This document shows, piece by piece, positions 26,726 to 35,026 of a stretch of 60,127 nucleotides of DNA. The stretch comes from Acidovorax sp. GW101-3H11 (GTDB lineage: Bacteria; Pseudomonadota; Gammaproteobacteria; Burkholderiales; Burkholderiaceae_C), in NCBI RefSeq assembly GCF_001633105.1, contig NZ_LUKZ01000006.1:1-60127 (forward strand). The letters are read 5' to 3'. The notes under the pieces are model-generated. The model had not been told where the DNA came from. It saw only the letters and a list, made by a program, of their open reading frames with translations, and ran no database searches. Each line of letters opens with the position of its first letter. The first letter of the stretch is position 1. The position numbers were made by a program, and so were the translations under genes.

Positions 26726-28170
26726 CATTGAGCACGACCTTGCGCATCCGCCGATGGGCGTGGGCGGCCTGGCTGCCCCTGGCCCTGGGCGCCTGCGCAA
26801 CCACCGCGCCACCTGCCCAGGTGCCCGCAGCCCCACCCGTGGCCTGGCAGGCCCCGCTGCCACACCAGGGCTCGCTGGGCGACATGGCCCGGTGGTGGAC
26901 CCAGCTGGGCGACCCGCTGCTGGTCGAGCTGATCGACGCTGCCCAGGCCGTGAGCCCCGGCATTGCCCAGGCCCAGGCACGCCTGGTGCAGGCCCGCGCC
27001 ACGCAGGTCAGCAGCCGCGCCGCGCTGCTGCCGTCGCTGGATGCGCAGGCCAGCGCCAGCCGGGGCTTGAACGAGCAGCTGGCACGCGTGGCCACCACGG
27101 CGCAGGCCGGGCTGCAGGCGAGCTGGGAGATCGACCTGTTTGGCGCGAACCGCGCCACCAAGACCGCCGCCGATGAGCGGCTGGCGGGCGCGCAGGCGCT
27201 GTGGCACGAGGCGCGCGTGAGCGTGGCGGCCGAGGTGGCGCAGCAGACCAGCAGCCTGCGCACCTGCCTGGCGCAACTGCAGGTGGCCGAGCGCGATGCG
27301 CAGTCGCGCGGCGAGACCGCGCGCCTGTCTGGCCTGAGCGAGCGTGCAGGTTTCACTGCGCCTGCCACAGCCGCCCTGGCACGCGCGAGTGCGGCCGAGG
27401 CCCAGGCCCGCGCATCGCAGCAGCGCATGCTGTGCGATGTGGACATGAAGACCCTGGTGGCGCTCACGGGCTGGGAGGAACCCACCCTGCGCACCCGCCT
27501 GGCCGCGCCCGTGGCGGCAGCGCCCGACACGCTGTTTGCGATTGCCATGCTGCCCGCCCAGGTGCTGGCCCAGCGTCCCGACGTGTACAACGCCGAGCGC
27601 GAAGTGGCCGCCGCCAGTGCCGAGGTGGGCAGCGCGCAGGCGCAGCGCTACCCGCGCCTGTCGCTCAGCGGCTCGGTGGGCAGCGCCTGGGTGCGCGCCA
27701 ACGGCGTGACGACCGACCTGAACACCTGGACCATTGGCCCGCTGGCGCTGAGCGTGCCCCTGTTTGACGGTGGCCGGCGTGCTGCGTTGACCGACGCCGC
27801 ACAGGCCCGCTACGACGAGGCCGCGTCGCTGTACCGCGCCAAGGTGCGCCAGGCCGTGAGCGAGGTCGAGCAGGCGCTGGTGCGGCTGCAGAGCACGGCC
27901 GAGCGCAACGCCAGCGCGCGCACGGCGGCCGAGGGCTACCGCGCCTCGTTCGACGCGACCGAGGCGCGCTGGCGCGGCGGGCTGGCGAGCCTGGTGGAGC
28001 TGGAGGACGCGCGGCGCACCTCGCTTGCCGCCGAGAACGCGCTGGTCGCGCTGCAGCACGAACGCCAGGCCGCCTGGATCGCGCTGTACCGCGCTGCCGG
28101 TGGCGGTTGGGACGGGCAGACGGCCGTCGCCACGGCCGCTCCCTCTGCGGCAGCCACCGCTGCACGCTGA
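26722..28170 (+). CDS. NodT-family outer-membrane efflux lipoprotein
   Basis: The 482-residue outer-membrane channel belongs to tripartite efflux systems. The signal peptide ends in a lipobox (LALGACATTAPP, Cys near residue 26). Two repeated outer-membrane-efflux domains follow, with typical features such as WWTQLGDPLLVELIDAA near the start, ASWEIDLFG near 135, and VLAQRPDVYNAEREVAAA near 280. It is usually encoded last in such operons but is first here after the regulator. It is coupled to the regulator by ATGA and followed 72 bp later by the membrane-fusion protein. Confidence 0.92.
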   Translation: MTLSTTLRIRRWAWAAWLPLALGACATTAPPAQVPAAPPVAWQAPLPHQGSLGDMARWWTQLGDPLLVELIDAAQAVSPGIAQAQARLVQARATQVSSRAALLPSLDAQASASRGLNEQLARVATTAQAGLQASWEIDLFGANRATKTAADERLAGAQALWHEARVSVAAEVAQQTSSLRTCLAQLQVAERDAQSRGETARLSGLSERAGFTAPATAALARASAAEAQARASQQRMLCDVDMKTLVALTGWEEPTLRTRLAAPVAAAPDTLFAIAMLPAQVLAQRPDVYNAEREVAAASAEVGSAQAQRYPRLSLSGSVGSAWVRANGVTTDLNTWTIGPLALSVPLFDGGRRAALTDAAQARYDEAASLYRAKVRQAVSEVEQALVRLQSTAERNASARTAAEGYRASFDATEARWRGGLASLVELEDARRTSLAAENALVALQHERQAAWIALYRAAGGGWDGQTAVATAAPSAAATAAR

Positions 28171-28242
28171 ACAAACCCCCGGGGGCCAGGCCGATCGCCG
28201 ACCTCCTTTTCCTGACACCGACTGGATGAACGGATAGACAAC

Positions 28243-29454
28243 ATGCCAACGCAACGCTTTCAATTTTCTGCCACCGCCTTCGCCGTGATCGCCGCCTGTG
28301 TGCTGGCCACGGGGGGCGCCCTGGTGTACTCCGGCGCATCGCGCGCAGCCGATGAACCCAAGACGGGCCAGCCCCGCCCCGCGCTCACCGTGAGCATGGC
28401 CCAGCCCCAGCGCACAGCCGTGCCCGTGCGCCTGGCTGCCAACGGCAATGTGGCCGCGTGGCAAGAGGCCAGCATCGGCGCCGAGAGCAATGGCCTGCGC
28501 CTGACCGATGTGCGTGTGAACGTGGGCGACGTGGTCAAGGCCGGCCAGGTGCTGGCCACCTTCTCGGCCGAGACGGTGCAAGCCGATGTGGCGCAGGTGC
28601 GCGCCAGCCTGCTCGAAGCCCAGGCCAATGCAGCCGAGGCTGCCGCCAACGCCGACCGGGCCCGCGCGCTGCAGGCCACGGGCGCCTTGAGCCAGCAGCA
28701 GATCCAGCAGTTCACCACCGCCGAGAAGACCGCCCAGGCGCGGGTGGAGGCGGCCCAGGCCACGCTCAACGCGCAGCAGCTGCGCCTGAAGTACACGCAG
28801 GTGGTGGCGCCTGACAGCGGTGTGATCTCGGCCCGCACGGCCACGGTGGGCGCGGTGGTGGGCGCGGGCACCGAGCTGTTCCGCATGGTGCGCAAGGGCC
28901 GCCTGGAGTGGCGCGCCGAAGTCACCTCCACCGAGCTGGGCCGCATTGCCCCGGGCGCCAAGGTCAGCGTGACGGCGGCCAGCGGCGCCACGGCCGAAGG
29001 CACGGTGCGCATGGTCGCGCCCACGGTGGACCCGCAGACACGCAATGCGCTGGTGTATGTGGACCTGCCCGCCAACGCCGACTTCCGTGCGGGCATGTTT
29101 GCGCGCGGCGAGTTCGCGCTGGGCAGCAGCGATGCACTCACCGTGCCGCAAGAGGCGCTGGTGGTGCGCGATGGTTTCTCGTACGTGTTTGTGGTGGGGC
29201 CCGAGCAGCGCGTGCAGCAGCGCAAGGTGCAGGCAGGCCGTCGCGTGGCCGACCGCGTGGAGGTGCTCGCGGGCCTGGACGCCAAGGCCTCGGTGGCCGT
29301 GCGCGGCGCGGGCTTCCTCAACGATGGCGACCTGGTGCGCGTGGCCGCAGCCCCTGCAACCCCCGGTGCGCCCGTGCAGACGTCCGCCGTGGGAGATTCA
29401 AAGCAAAAACAGCCTTCACCGCGCGATGGTAAAGCGCTGAATGCTATCAATTGA
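28243..29454 (+). CDS. RND efflux membrane-fusion protein (AcrA/HlyD family)
   Basis: The 403-residue periplasmic adaptor joins the inner-membrane pump to the outer-membrane channel. An N-terminal signal/anchor (about 5-30) is followed by a lipoyl half (NGNVAAWQEASIGAESNGLR), an alpha-hairpin with QANAAEAAANADRARAL, the second lipoyl half (YTQVVAPDSGVISARTATVG), and beta-barrel and membrane-proximal domains. The last ~19 residues (DSKQKQPSPRDGKALNAIN) and the stop codon lie inside a reverse copy of the dispersed repeat and look unrelated to the fold. The original C-terminus may have been replaced or extended when the repeat arrived. The pump gene starts 11 bp later. Confidence 0.92.
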   Translation: MPTQRFQFSATAFAVIAACVLATGGALVYSGASRAADEPKTGQPRPALTVSMAQPQRTAVPVRLAANGNVAAWQEASIGAESNGLRLTDVRVNVGDVVKAGQVLATFSAETVQADVAQVRASLLEAQANAAEAAANADRARALQATGALSQQQIQQFTTAEKTAQARVEAAQATLNAQQLRLKYTQVVAPDSGVISARTATVGAVVGAGTELFRMVRKGRLEWRAEVTSTELGRIAPGAKVSVTAASGATAEGTVRMVAPTVDPQTRNALVYVDLPANADFRAGMFARGEFALGSSDALTVPQEALVVRDGFSYVFVVGPEQRVQQRKVQAGRRVADRVEVLAGLDAKASVAVRGAGFLNDGDLVRVAAAPATPGAPVQTSAVGDSKQKQPSPRDGKALNAIN

Positions 29455-29462
29455 GGAGCAAT
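29398..29462 (-). repeat. Dispersed AT-rich repeat, copy 6, coding for a protein C-terminus
   Basis: Reverse-complemented, it reads ATTGCTCC, TTGATAGC, TTCAGCGCTTTACC, ATCGCGCGG, GGCTGTTTTTGC, closely matching copies 2 and 7. It overlaps the last 19 codons and stop of the membrane-fusion gene, and GAGGAG within it probably serves as the ribosome site of the pump gene (start 29466). Confidence 0.8.
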
Positions 29463-29465
29463 CGG

Positions 29466-32400
29466 ATGAATGTATCCACCTGGTCCATCAAGAACCCGAT
29501 ACCGGCGCTGATGCTGTTTGTGCTGCTGACCTTCGGCGGCCTGCTGTCCTTCAATGCCATGAAGGTGCAGAACTTTCCGGACATCGACCTGCCCACGATC
29601 TCGGTGACCGTGGCGCTGCCGGGTGCATCGCCTGCGCAGCTCGAAAACGATGTGGCGCGCAAGATCGAGAACAGCATCGCCACGCTGCAGGGCCTCAAGC
29701 ACATCTACACCAAGGTGCAGGACGGCGGGGCCACCATCACGGCCGAGTTCCGGCTGGAAAAGCCCACGCAGGAGGCGCTGGATGATGTGCGCTCTGCCGT
29801 GGCGCGTGTGCGCGGCGAGCTGCCGGGCGATGTGCGCGACCCCATCGTGACCAAGATGGACCTGGCCGCCCAGCCCGTGCTGGCGTTCACCATCGCCTCG
29901 ACCCGCATGGACGACGAGGCGCTGTCGTGGTTTGTGGACGATGCAGTGGCCAAGAAGCTGCTCACCGTGCGCGGCGTGGGCGCGGTCACCCGCGTGGGCG
30001 GCGTGCAGCGCGAGGTGCATGTGGCCCTGGACCCGGTCAAGCTGCAGGCCCTGGGCGCCACGGCGGCCGATGTGTCGCGCCAGCTGCGCCAGGTGCAGAC
30101 CGAAAGCGCAGGCGGCCGCACCGACCTGGGCGGCAGCGAGCAGCCCGTGCGCACGCTGGCCACCGTGCAGTCGGCGCAGGAGCTGGCGGGCCTCACGCTG
30201 GCCTTGTCCGACGGGCGGCATATCCGCCTGGACCAGGTGGCCACGGTGTCCGACACCATTGCCGAGCCGCGTGCCATGGCCTTGCTCAACGGCAAGCCGG
30301 TGGTGGGCTTCGAGGTGGCGCGCAGCAAGGGTGCGAGCGAGGTCGAAGTGGGCGCCGCCGTGCAGGTGGCGCTGCAGGAGATGCGCGCGCAGCACCCCGA
30401 TCTGGAGATCACCGAGGCCTTCAACTTCGTGTTGCCGGTGCAGGAGGAATACGACGGCTCCATGCACCTGCTGTATGAAGGCGCGCTGCTGGCCGTGCTG
30501 GTGGTGTGGCTCTTTCTGCGCGACTGGCGCGCCACCTTTGTCTCGGCCGTGGCGCTGCCGCTGTCGGTGATCCCGGCGTTCATCGGCATGTATTGGCTGG
30601 GTTTTTCCATCAATGTGATCACGCTGCTGGCCATGTCGCTGGTGGTGGGCATCCTGGTGGACGACGCCATCGTGGAGGTCGAGAACATCGTGCGCCACCT
30701 GCGCATGGGCAAGACGCCCTACCAGGCGGCCATGGAAGCCGCCGATGAAATTGGCCTGGCCGTGGTGGCCACCACCTTCACGCTGATCGCGGTGTTTTTG
30801 CCCACCGCGTTCATGAGCGGCATTGCGGGCAAGTTCTTCAAGCAGTTTGGCTGGACGGCTTCGCTCGCGGTGTTCGCCAGCCTGGTGGTGGCGCGGGTGC
30901 TCACGCCCATGATGGCGGCCTATATCTTGAAGCCCATCGTGGACGAGCACAAGGACCCGCGCTGGATGACGGTGTACCTGCGCTGGGCGGCCTGGTGCAT
31001 CAAGCACCGCTGGATCACCTTCATCGGCACGGCGGCGTTCTTCATCGGCTCGCTGGCGCTGATCCCGCTGCTGCCCACGGGCTTCATCCCGCCCGACGAC
31101 AACTCGCAGACCCAGGTGTACCTGGAGCTGCCCCCCGGCGCCACGCTGTCGCAAACCCGCGCGGCGGCCGAGGACGCGCGCGAGCGCATTGCCCGGGTGG
31201 ACCATGTGAAGAGTGTCTACACCACCATTGGCGGCGGCACGGCCGGGGGCGACCCGTTCATGGGCAGTTCCAACGCCGAGACGCGCAAGGCCACGCTCAC
31301 CATCCTGCTGGCCGAGCGGGGCGACCGCCCGCGCAAGCAGGGCATCGAGAACCAGATCCGCGCCGCACTGGAAACCCTGCCCGGCGTGCGCAGCAAGGTG
31401 GGCCTGGGCGGCTCGGGCGAAAAATACGTGCTGGTGCTCACCGGCGACGACCCGCAGGCGCTGACCACGGCCGCGCTCGCGGTCGAGAAGGACCTGCGCA
31501 CCATTCCTGGCCTGGGCAGTGTCTCGTCCACCGCCAGCCTGGTGCGCTCCGAGATCGCGGTGCGCCCCGACTTTGCGCGCGCCGCCGACCTGGGCGTGAC
31601 CAGCAGCGCGATTGCCGAGACGCTGCGCATCGCCACCGTGGGCGACTACGACGTGTCACTGCCCAAGCTCAACCTGGCCTCGCGCCAGGTGCCCATCGTG
31701 GTCAAGCTGCAGGACGATGCCCGCAAGGACCTCGCGCTGCTGGAGCGCCTGCCGGTGCAGGGCAGCAAAGGCCCGGTCATGCTGGGCCAGGTGGCCACGC
31801 TGGAGTTCAGCGGCGGCCCGGCCGTGGTGGACCGCTACGACCGCGCGCGCAACGTGAACTTCGAGATCGAACTCTCGGGCCAGCCCCTGGGCGACGTGAC
31901 CAAGGCCGTCGCGGCCCTGCCCTCCATCCAGAACCTGCCGCCGGGCGTGCGCCAGATCACGATTGGCGATGCCGAGATGATGGGCGAGCTGTTTGCGAGC
32001 TTCGGCCTGGCCATGCTCACCGGCGTGTTGTGCATCTACATCGTGCTGGTGCTGCTGTTCAAGGACTTCCTGCACCCGGTCACCATCCTGGCGGCGCTGC
32101 CGCTGTCGCTGGGGGGCGCGTTTGTGGGCCTGCTGGTGGCGCAAAAGAGCTTTTCCATGCCCTCGCTCATCGGGCTCATCATGCTCATGGGCATTGCCAC
32201 CAAGAACTCCATCCTGCTGGTGGAATACGCCATCCTGGCGCGGCGCGAGCATGGCATGACGCGCTTCGAGGCACTCATCGACGCCTGCCACAAGCGTGCG
32301 CGCCCCATCATCATGACCACGCTGGCCATGGGGGCGGGCATGCTGCCCATCGCGATTGGCTTTGGCGCGGCAGATGCGAGCTTCCGCTCGCCCATGGCGG

Positions 32401-32585
32401 TGGCGGTGATCGGGGGGCTGATTACCTCCACGCTGCTGAGCCTGCTGGTGATCCCGCCGGTGTTCACCAGCGTGGACGACCTGGGCCAGTGGTTCGGGCG
32501 CATGCTGCGGCGGTTGCGGGGGCTGCACCCGGTGCGTGCGCCGGGGGGGTCGCCCACCCCGGAGACGCCCCCTGCCACTCACTGA
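29466..32585 (+). CDS. RND family efflux pump permease (AcrB/MexF-like)
   Basis: The 1039-residue inner-membrane proton-driven exporter has the standard length and duplicated 12-helix layout. The first helix is near 10-30 (PIPALMLFVLLTFGGLLSF). A large porter loop is followed by helix 4 with the paired proton-relay aspartates (VVGILVDDAIVEVENIV near 405). The second porter loop precedes the second helix bundle (IGLIMLMGIATKNSILLVEY near 905-925). The start is ATG 29466 behind GAGGAG. With the lipoprotein channel and fusion protein it makes a complete tripartite pump. The substrate cannot be predicted safely. Confidence 0.95.
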   Translation: MNVSTWSIKNPIPALMLFVLLTFGGLLSFNAMKVQNFPDIDLPTISVTVALPGASPAQLENDVARKIENSIATLQGLKHIYTKVQDGGATITAEFRLEKPTQEALDDVRSAVARVRGELPGDVRDPIVTKMDLAAQPVLAFTIASTRMDDEALSWFVDDAVAKKLLTVRGVGAVTRVGGVQREVHVALDPVKLQALGATAADVSRQLRQVQTESAGGRTDLGGSEQPVRTLATVQSAQELAGLTLALSDGRHIRLDQVATVSDTIAEPRAMALLNGKPVVGFEVARSKGASEVEVGAAVQVALQEMRAQHPDLEITEAFNFVLPVQEEYDGSMHLLYEGALLAVLVVWLFLRDWRATFVSAVALPLSVIPAFIGMYWLGFSINVITLLAMSLVVGILVDDAIVEVENIVRHLRMGKTPYQAAMEAADEIGLAVVATTFTLIAVFLPTAFMSGIAGKFFKQFGWTASLAVFASLVVARVLTPMMAAYILKPIVDEHKDPRWMTVYLRWAAWCIKHRWITFIGTAAFFIGSLALIPLLPTGFIPPDDNSQTQVYLELPPGATLSQTRAAAEDARERIARVDHVKSVYTTIGGGTAGGDPFMGSSNAETRKATLTILLAERGDRPRKQGIENQIRAALETLPGVRSKVGLGGSGEKYVLVLTGDDPQALTTAALAVEKDLRTIPGLGSVSSTASLVRSEIAVRPDFARAADLGVTSSAIAETLRIATVGDYDVSLPKLNLASRQVPIVVKLQDDARKDLALLERLPVQGSKGPVMLGQVATLEFSGGPAVVDRYDRARNVNFEIELSGQPLGDVTKAVAALPSIQNLPPGVRQITIGDAEMMGELFASFGLAMLTGVLCIYIVLVLLFKDFLHPVTILAALPLSLGGAFVGLLVAQKSFSMPSLIGLIMLMGIATKNSILLVEYAILARREHGMTRFEALIDACHKRARPIIMTTLAMGAGMLPIAIGFGAADASFRSPMAVAVIGGLITSTLLSLLVIPPVFTSVDDLGQWFGRMLRRLRGLHPVRAPGGSPTPETPPATH

Positions 32586-32694
32586 GAGCAGGTGCTTACA
32601 TTGGGGGGATTTCCTTTGGCAGAAAAGCCGGGAAATCACCCGGTAGGCAACGGCTTTGGCGGGTGGGTAAGCGTTGGATAATGTAACGAGCACC

Positions 32695-33906
32695 ATGAAC
32701 CTCGTCAGCCTCAACATCGAATCCATCCAGCTCGGCCACCCGCTGCCTTTTGTGCTGCGGGGCTCCGACGGCGTCCTGCTGGCCCAAAAAGGCTATGTGA
32801 TCCGCACCCGCGAGGAACTGGCCAAGATGGTGGCTCGGGGGCGCCAGCTGTGTGTGGACACCGACGAGTCGGGCGACAGCCACCGCGCCTACCTGGCCCA
32901 GCTGCAGCGCATGCTGATGGCCGACACCAACCTGGGCGAGATCGCCTCGATGAAGATGAAGGCCGCCGAGGAGTCAGCGAGCCGGGACCGCGCCGCGGCG
33001 GCCCGGGCGCAGGCGGACTGGCCGGAGCTGCAACTGCGCGCCACGCAGCTGCTGCGTGCGCCCTCGCCCAGCGACTTCAGCGGGCGCTTCCAGGCGCTGC
33101 ACGACGAGCTGGTGCGCCACTGCGAACAGACGCCCGACGCCACCCTGCTGGCGTTGATCTACCTGTCGGCCCAGGAAACCCGCATGTACAGCGCCACGCA
33201 TTCGATGCTGGTGAGCTGCGTGTGCATGGTGGTGGCGCGCGAGATGCTGCGCTGGCCTGCAGGCCGGGTGCAGCAGGTGGGGCATGCCGCCCTCAGCATG
33301 AACATCGCCATGACCGAGCTGCAGGACCAGCTGGCCCAGCAGACCCACCCGCTGACCGCTGCGCAGATCGCCGCCGTGGAAAACCACGCCGCGCGCTCCG
33401 AGGCACTGCTGCGCCACCTGGGCGTGGCCGACCCGGTGTGGCTGGAGGCGGTGCGCTGCCACCACCACCGCACCCCCGGCCCGCTGGACAAGAAAACCGA
33501 GGCCCAGCAGATGGCGCGCCTGGTGCAGCGTGCCGACATCTTCGGCGCCCGGCTCGCGCCCCGCGCCGCCCGCTGGCCCATGCCGGTCACGGCGGCCATG
33601 CAGGCCAGCTACTACGACGAAGAGCAGCAGGCCGACGAAGCCGGTGCGGCACTGGTCAAGACCCTGGGTGTGTACCCGCCGGGCGCCTTTGTGCGGCTGG
33701 CCAGCCGCGAGGTGGGCGTGGTCATCCGCCGGGGCACCACCGCCACCACGCCCAAGGTGGCCGTGGTGACCAACCGCGACGGCATGCCCACGGGCGAGCC
33801 CATCCCGCGCGACACGGGCATGCCGCCCTGGAAGATCACCGGCGTGGTGGCTTTCAAGGATGTGCGGGTCAAGCTCTCGCTCGACCGCCTGCTGCAGATG
33901 GTCTGA
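32695..33906 (+). CDS. Degenerate HD-GYP-type (HDOD/c-di-GMP-like) protein
   Basis: The 403-residue cytoplasmic protein resembles the HD-GYP family around residues 130-310: HSMLVSCVCMVVARE, then VGHAALSMNIAMTEL, then EAVRCHHHRTPGP, then QRADIFGAR. The key HD pair is replaced (HS), the GHAALSMNIAM segment lacks the usual His-Asp, and no GYP is evident. It is therefore probably not an active cyclic-di-GMP phosphodiesterase and may bind the nucleotide or act through protein contacts. ATG 32695 is preferred to a TTG at 32674. No operon partner is evident; 109 bp separate it from the pump gene. Confidence 0.7.
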   Translation: MNLVSLNIESIQLGHPLPFVLRGSDGVLLAQKGYVIRTREELAKMVARGRQLCVDTDESGDSHRAYLAQLQRMLMADTNLGEIASMKMKAAEESASRDRAAAARAQADWPELQLRATQLLRAPSPSDFSGRFQALHDELVRHCEQTPDATLLALIYLSAQETRMYSATHSMLVSCVCMVVAREMLRWPAGRVQQVGHAALSMNIAMTELQDQLAQQTHPLTAAQIAAVENHAARSEALLRHLGVADPVWLEAVRCHHHRTPGPLDKKTEAQQMARLVQRADIFGARLAPRAARWPMPVTAAMQASYYDEEQQADEAGAALVKTLGVYPPGAFVRLASREVGVVIRRGTTATTPKVAVVTNRDGMPTGEPIPRDTGMPPWKITGVVAFKDVRVKLSLDRLLQMV

Positions 33907-33908
33907 CC

Positions 33909-33944
33909 GCTGGCCGCACCCCGGGTGTGCCGGGTGTGGCCAGC
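33909..33944. terminator. Possible terminator hairpin after the HD-GYP-type gene
   Basis: Arms of 12 bp (GCTGGCCGCACC and GGTGTGGCCAGC, one mismatch) enclose a 12-nt loop just after the stop codon, followed by a pyrimidine-rich but not purely T tract. The strength of termination is uncertain. The rest of the gap to 34197 holds an AT-rich promoter-like stretch (about 34090-34160) before the peroxidase gene and nothing else I recognise. Confidence 0.5.
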
Positions 33945-34197
33945 CGTTTCTCTCCTCCTTCCCCCCTTTTCTCTGCTCTGCCCGCCGGCCCTGCGCCTTG
34001 CGGGCATGGCCTGCGTGCGCCTGCCTGACGGGCCGCTGGGCGCACGGCGGACAGGTCTGCCCATGCCGCCATGTCGGAAATCTGAATCCAAACGCGGGGA
34101 TACTGCGTATACCACTCAGTACAAATAAAAACTAATGTGGACAAAAAATAATGAAGCGGTTAAATTGCCCCATCGCCCTCCTGCCGCACACCACACC

Positions 34198-34782
34198 ATG
34201 AACACACTGTCTCGCCGTTTCTCTCTGGCCACCCTGCTCGCGGTGGGGCTGTGGCTGGCGCCCGCCGCCCAGGCGGCCGATACGCCCGCCAGCTGCCCGG
34301 CCACGCTGCAGCACAGCTTCCCGCGCCTGCAGGACGAAAAGCCCCAGTCGCTGTGCCAGTACAGCGGAAAAGTGGTGCTGGTGGTCAACACGGCCAGCTT
34401 CTGCGGCTTTACCGGCCAGTACAAGGGACTGGAGGAGCTGTATGCGCGCTACAAGGACAAGGGCCTGGTGGTGCTGGGCTTCCCGTCCAACGACTTTGCC
34501 CAGGAAAAAGGCAGCAACAAGGAGATCGCGGACTTCTGCGAAAACACCTTCGGGGTGAAATTTCCGATGTTCGCCAAGAGCAGCGTGAAAGGCCCCGAAG
34601 CCTCGCCGCTGTTCCAGCAGCTGGCGCAGCTGTCGGGCACCGCGCCGCGCTGGAACTTCCACAAGTACCTGCTGGGGCGGGATGGGCAGGTGGTGGACAA
34701 CTATTCCAGCCTGACCAGCCCCGACAACAAGGGCCTGGTGCGGGCCATCGAACAGCAACTGGCCCGACCCGTCCCCCGGTGA
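34198..34782 (+). CDS. Periplasmic glutathione peroxidase family protein
   Basis: The 194-residue thioredoxin-fold peroxidase reduces hydroperoxides. A signal peptide (about 1-27, LATLLAVGLWLAPAAQA) places it in the periplasm. The catalytic site is visible at C69 (VVNTASFCGFTGQYKGLEEL), with the FPSNDFAQ loop near 100 and the WNFHKYLLGRDG strand near 155. It uses cysteine rather than selenocysteine. ATG 34198 fits the signal peptide; an in-frame start 63 bp upstream would mask it. It stands upstream of the lipid-modification operon, which also looks stress-related. Confidence 0.9.
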   Translation: MNTLSRRFSLATLLAVGLWLAPAAQAADTPASCPATLQHSFPRLQDEKPQSLCQYSGKVVLVVNTASFCGFTGQYKGLEELYARYKDKGLVVLGFPSNDFAQEKGSNKEIADFCENTFGVKFPMFAKSSVKGPEASPLFQQLAQLSGTAPRWNFHKYLLGRDGQVVDNYSSLTSPDNKGLVRAIEQQLARPVPR

Positions 34783-34830
34783 GCGCCATGGTTTCTTTAC
34801 GTTTCTTTAAAAAAAATCCGGGCGGGTTCT

Positions 34831-34859
34831 GGAACTTCGCGGAAATGGCACCACTCTAT
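34831..34859 (+). promoter_or_regulatory. Candidate ECF sigma (RpoE-like) promoter of the eight-gene operon
   Basis: GGAACTT at 34831-34837 and TCTAT at 34855-34859 are separated by 17 bp, close to the extracytoplasmic-function sigma pattern GGAACTT/TCnnA. It lies about 170 bp before the first gene, in a gap that has no good housekeeping hexamers. The downstream genes resemble singlet-oxygen-response operons controlled by ECF sigma factors elsewhere, which supports the call. No sigma or anti-sigma gene is in the window. Confidence 0.5.
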
Positions 34860-34897
34860 CCATTGCGCAAGACGATTGCGCGGCGTACAGTTTTAAC

Positions 34898-34990
34898 GTT
34901 GCGAAGCCTTTCGGGCCCCTGGGTTCCGACTGACCTCCTGGAGCGCTTCTCCTCCCTCCCTCTCTTATTCGTTTCGGGACGCTTCGCAAC
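34898..34990 (+). other. Long-range inverted repeat in the leader of the eight-gene operon
   Basis: GTTGCGAAGC (34898-34907) and GCTTCGCAAC (34981-34990) are perfect 10-bp arms 73 bp apart, in the untranslated leader ahead of the amine oxidase gene. They could form a basal stem enclosing a pyrimidine-rich loop, or be two half-sites. The downstream arm is followed by CTTTTTATTCC, so an attenuator is possible. Confidence 0.4.
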
Positions 34991-35026
34991 CTTTTTATTC
35001 CGTGCACCGGCCAGTGGGAGCCGGTC

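Noticed and set aside
26620..29151. Open frame of about 843 codons antisense to the efflux genes
   Set aside because: Shadow of three well-supported plus-strand genes; no domains seen.
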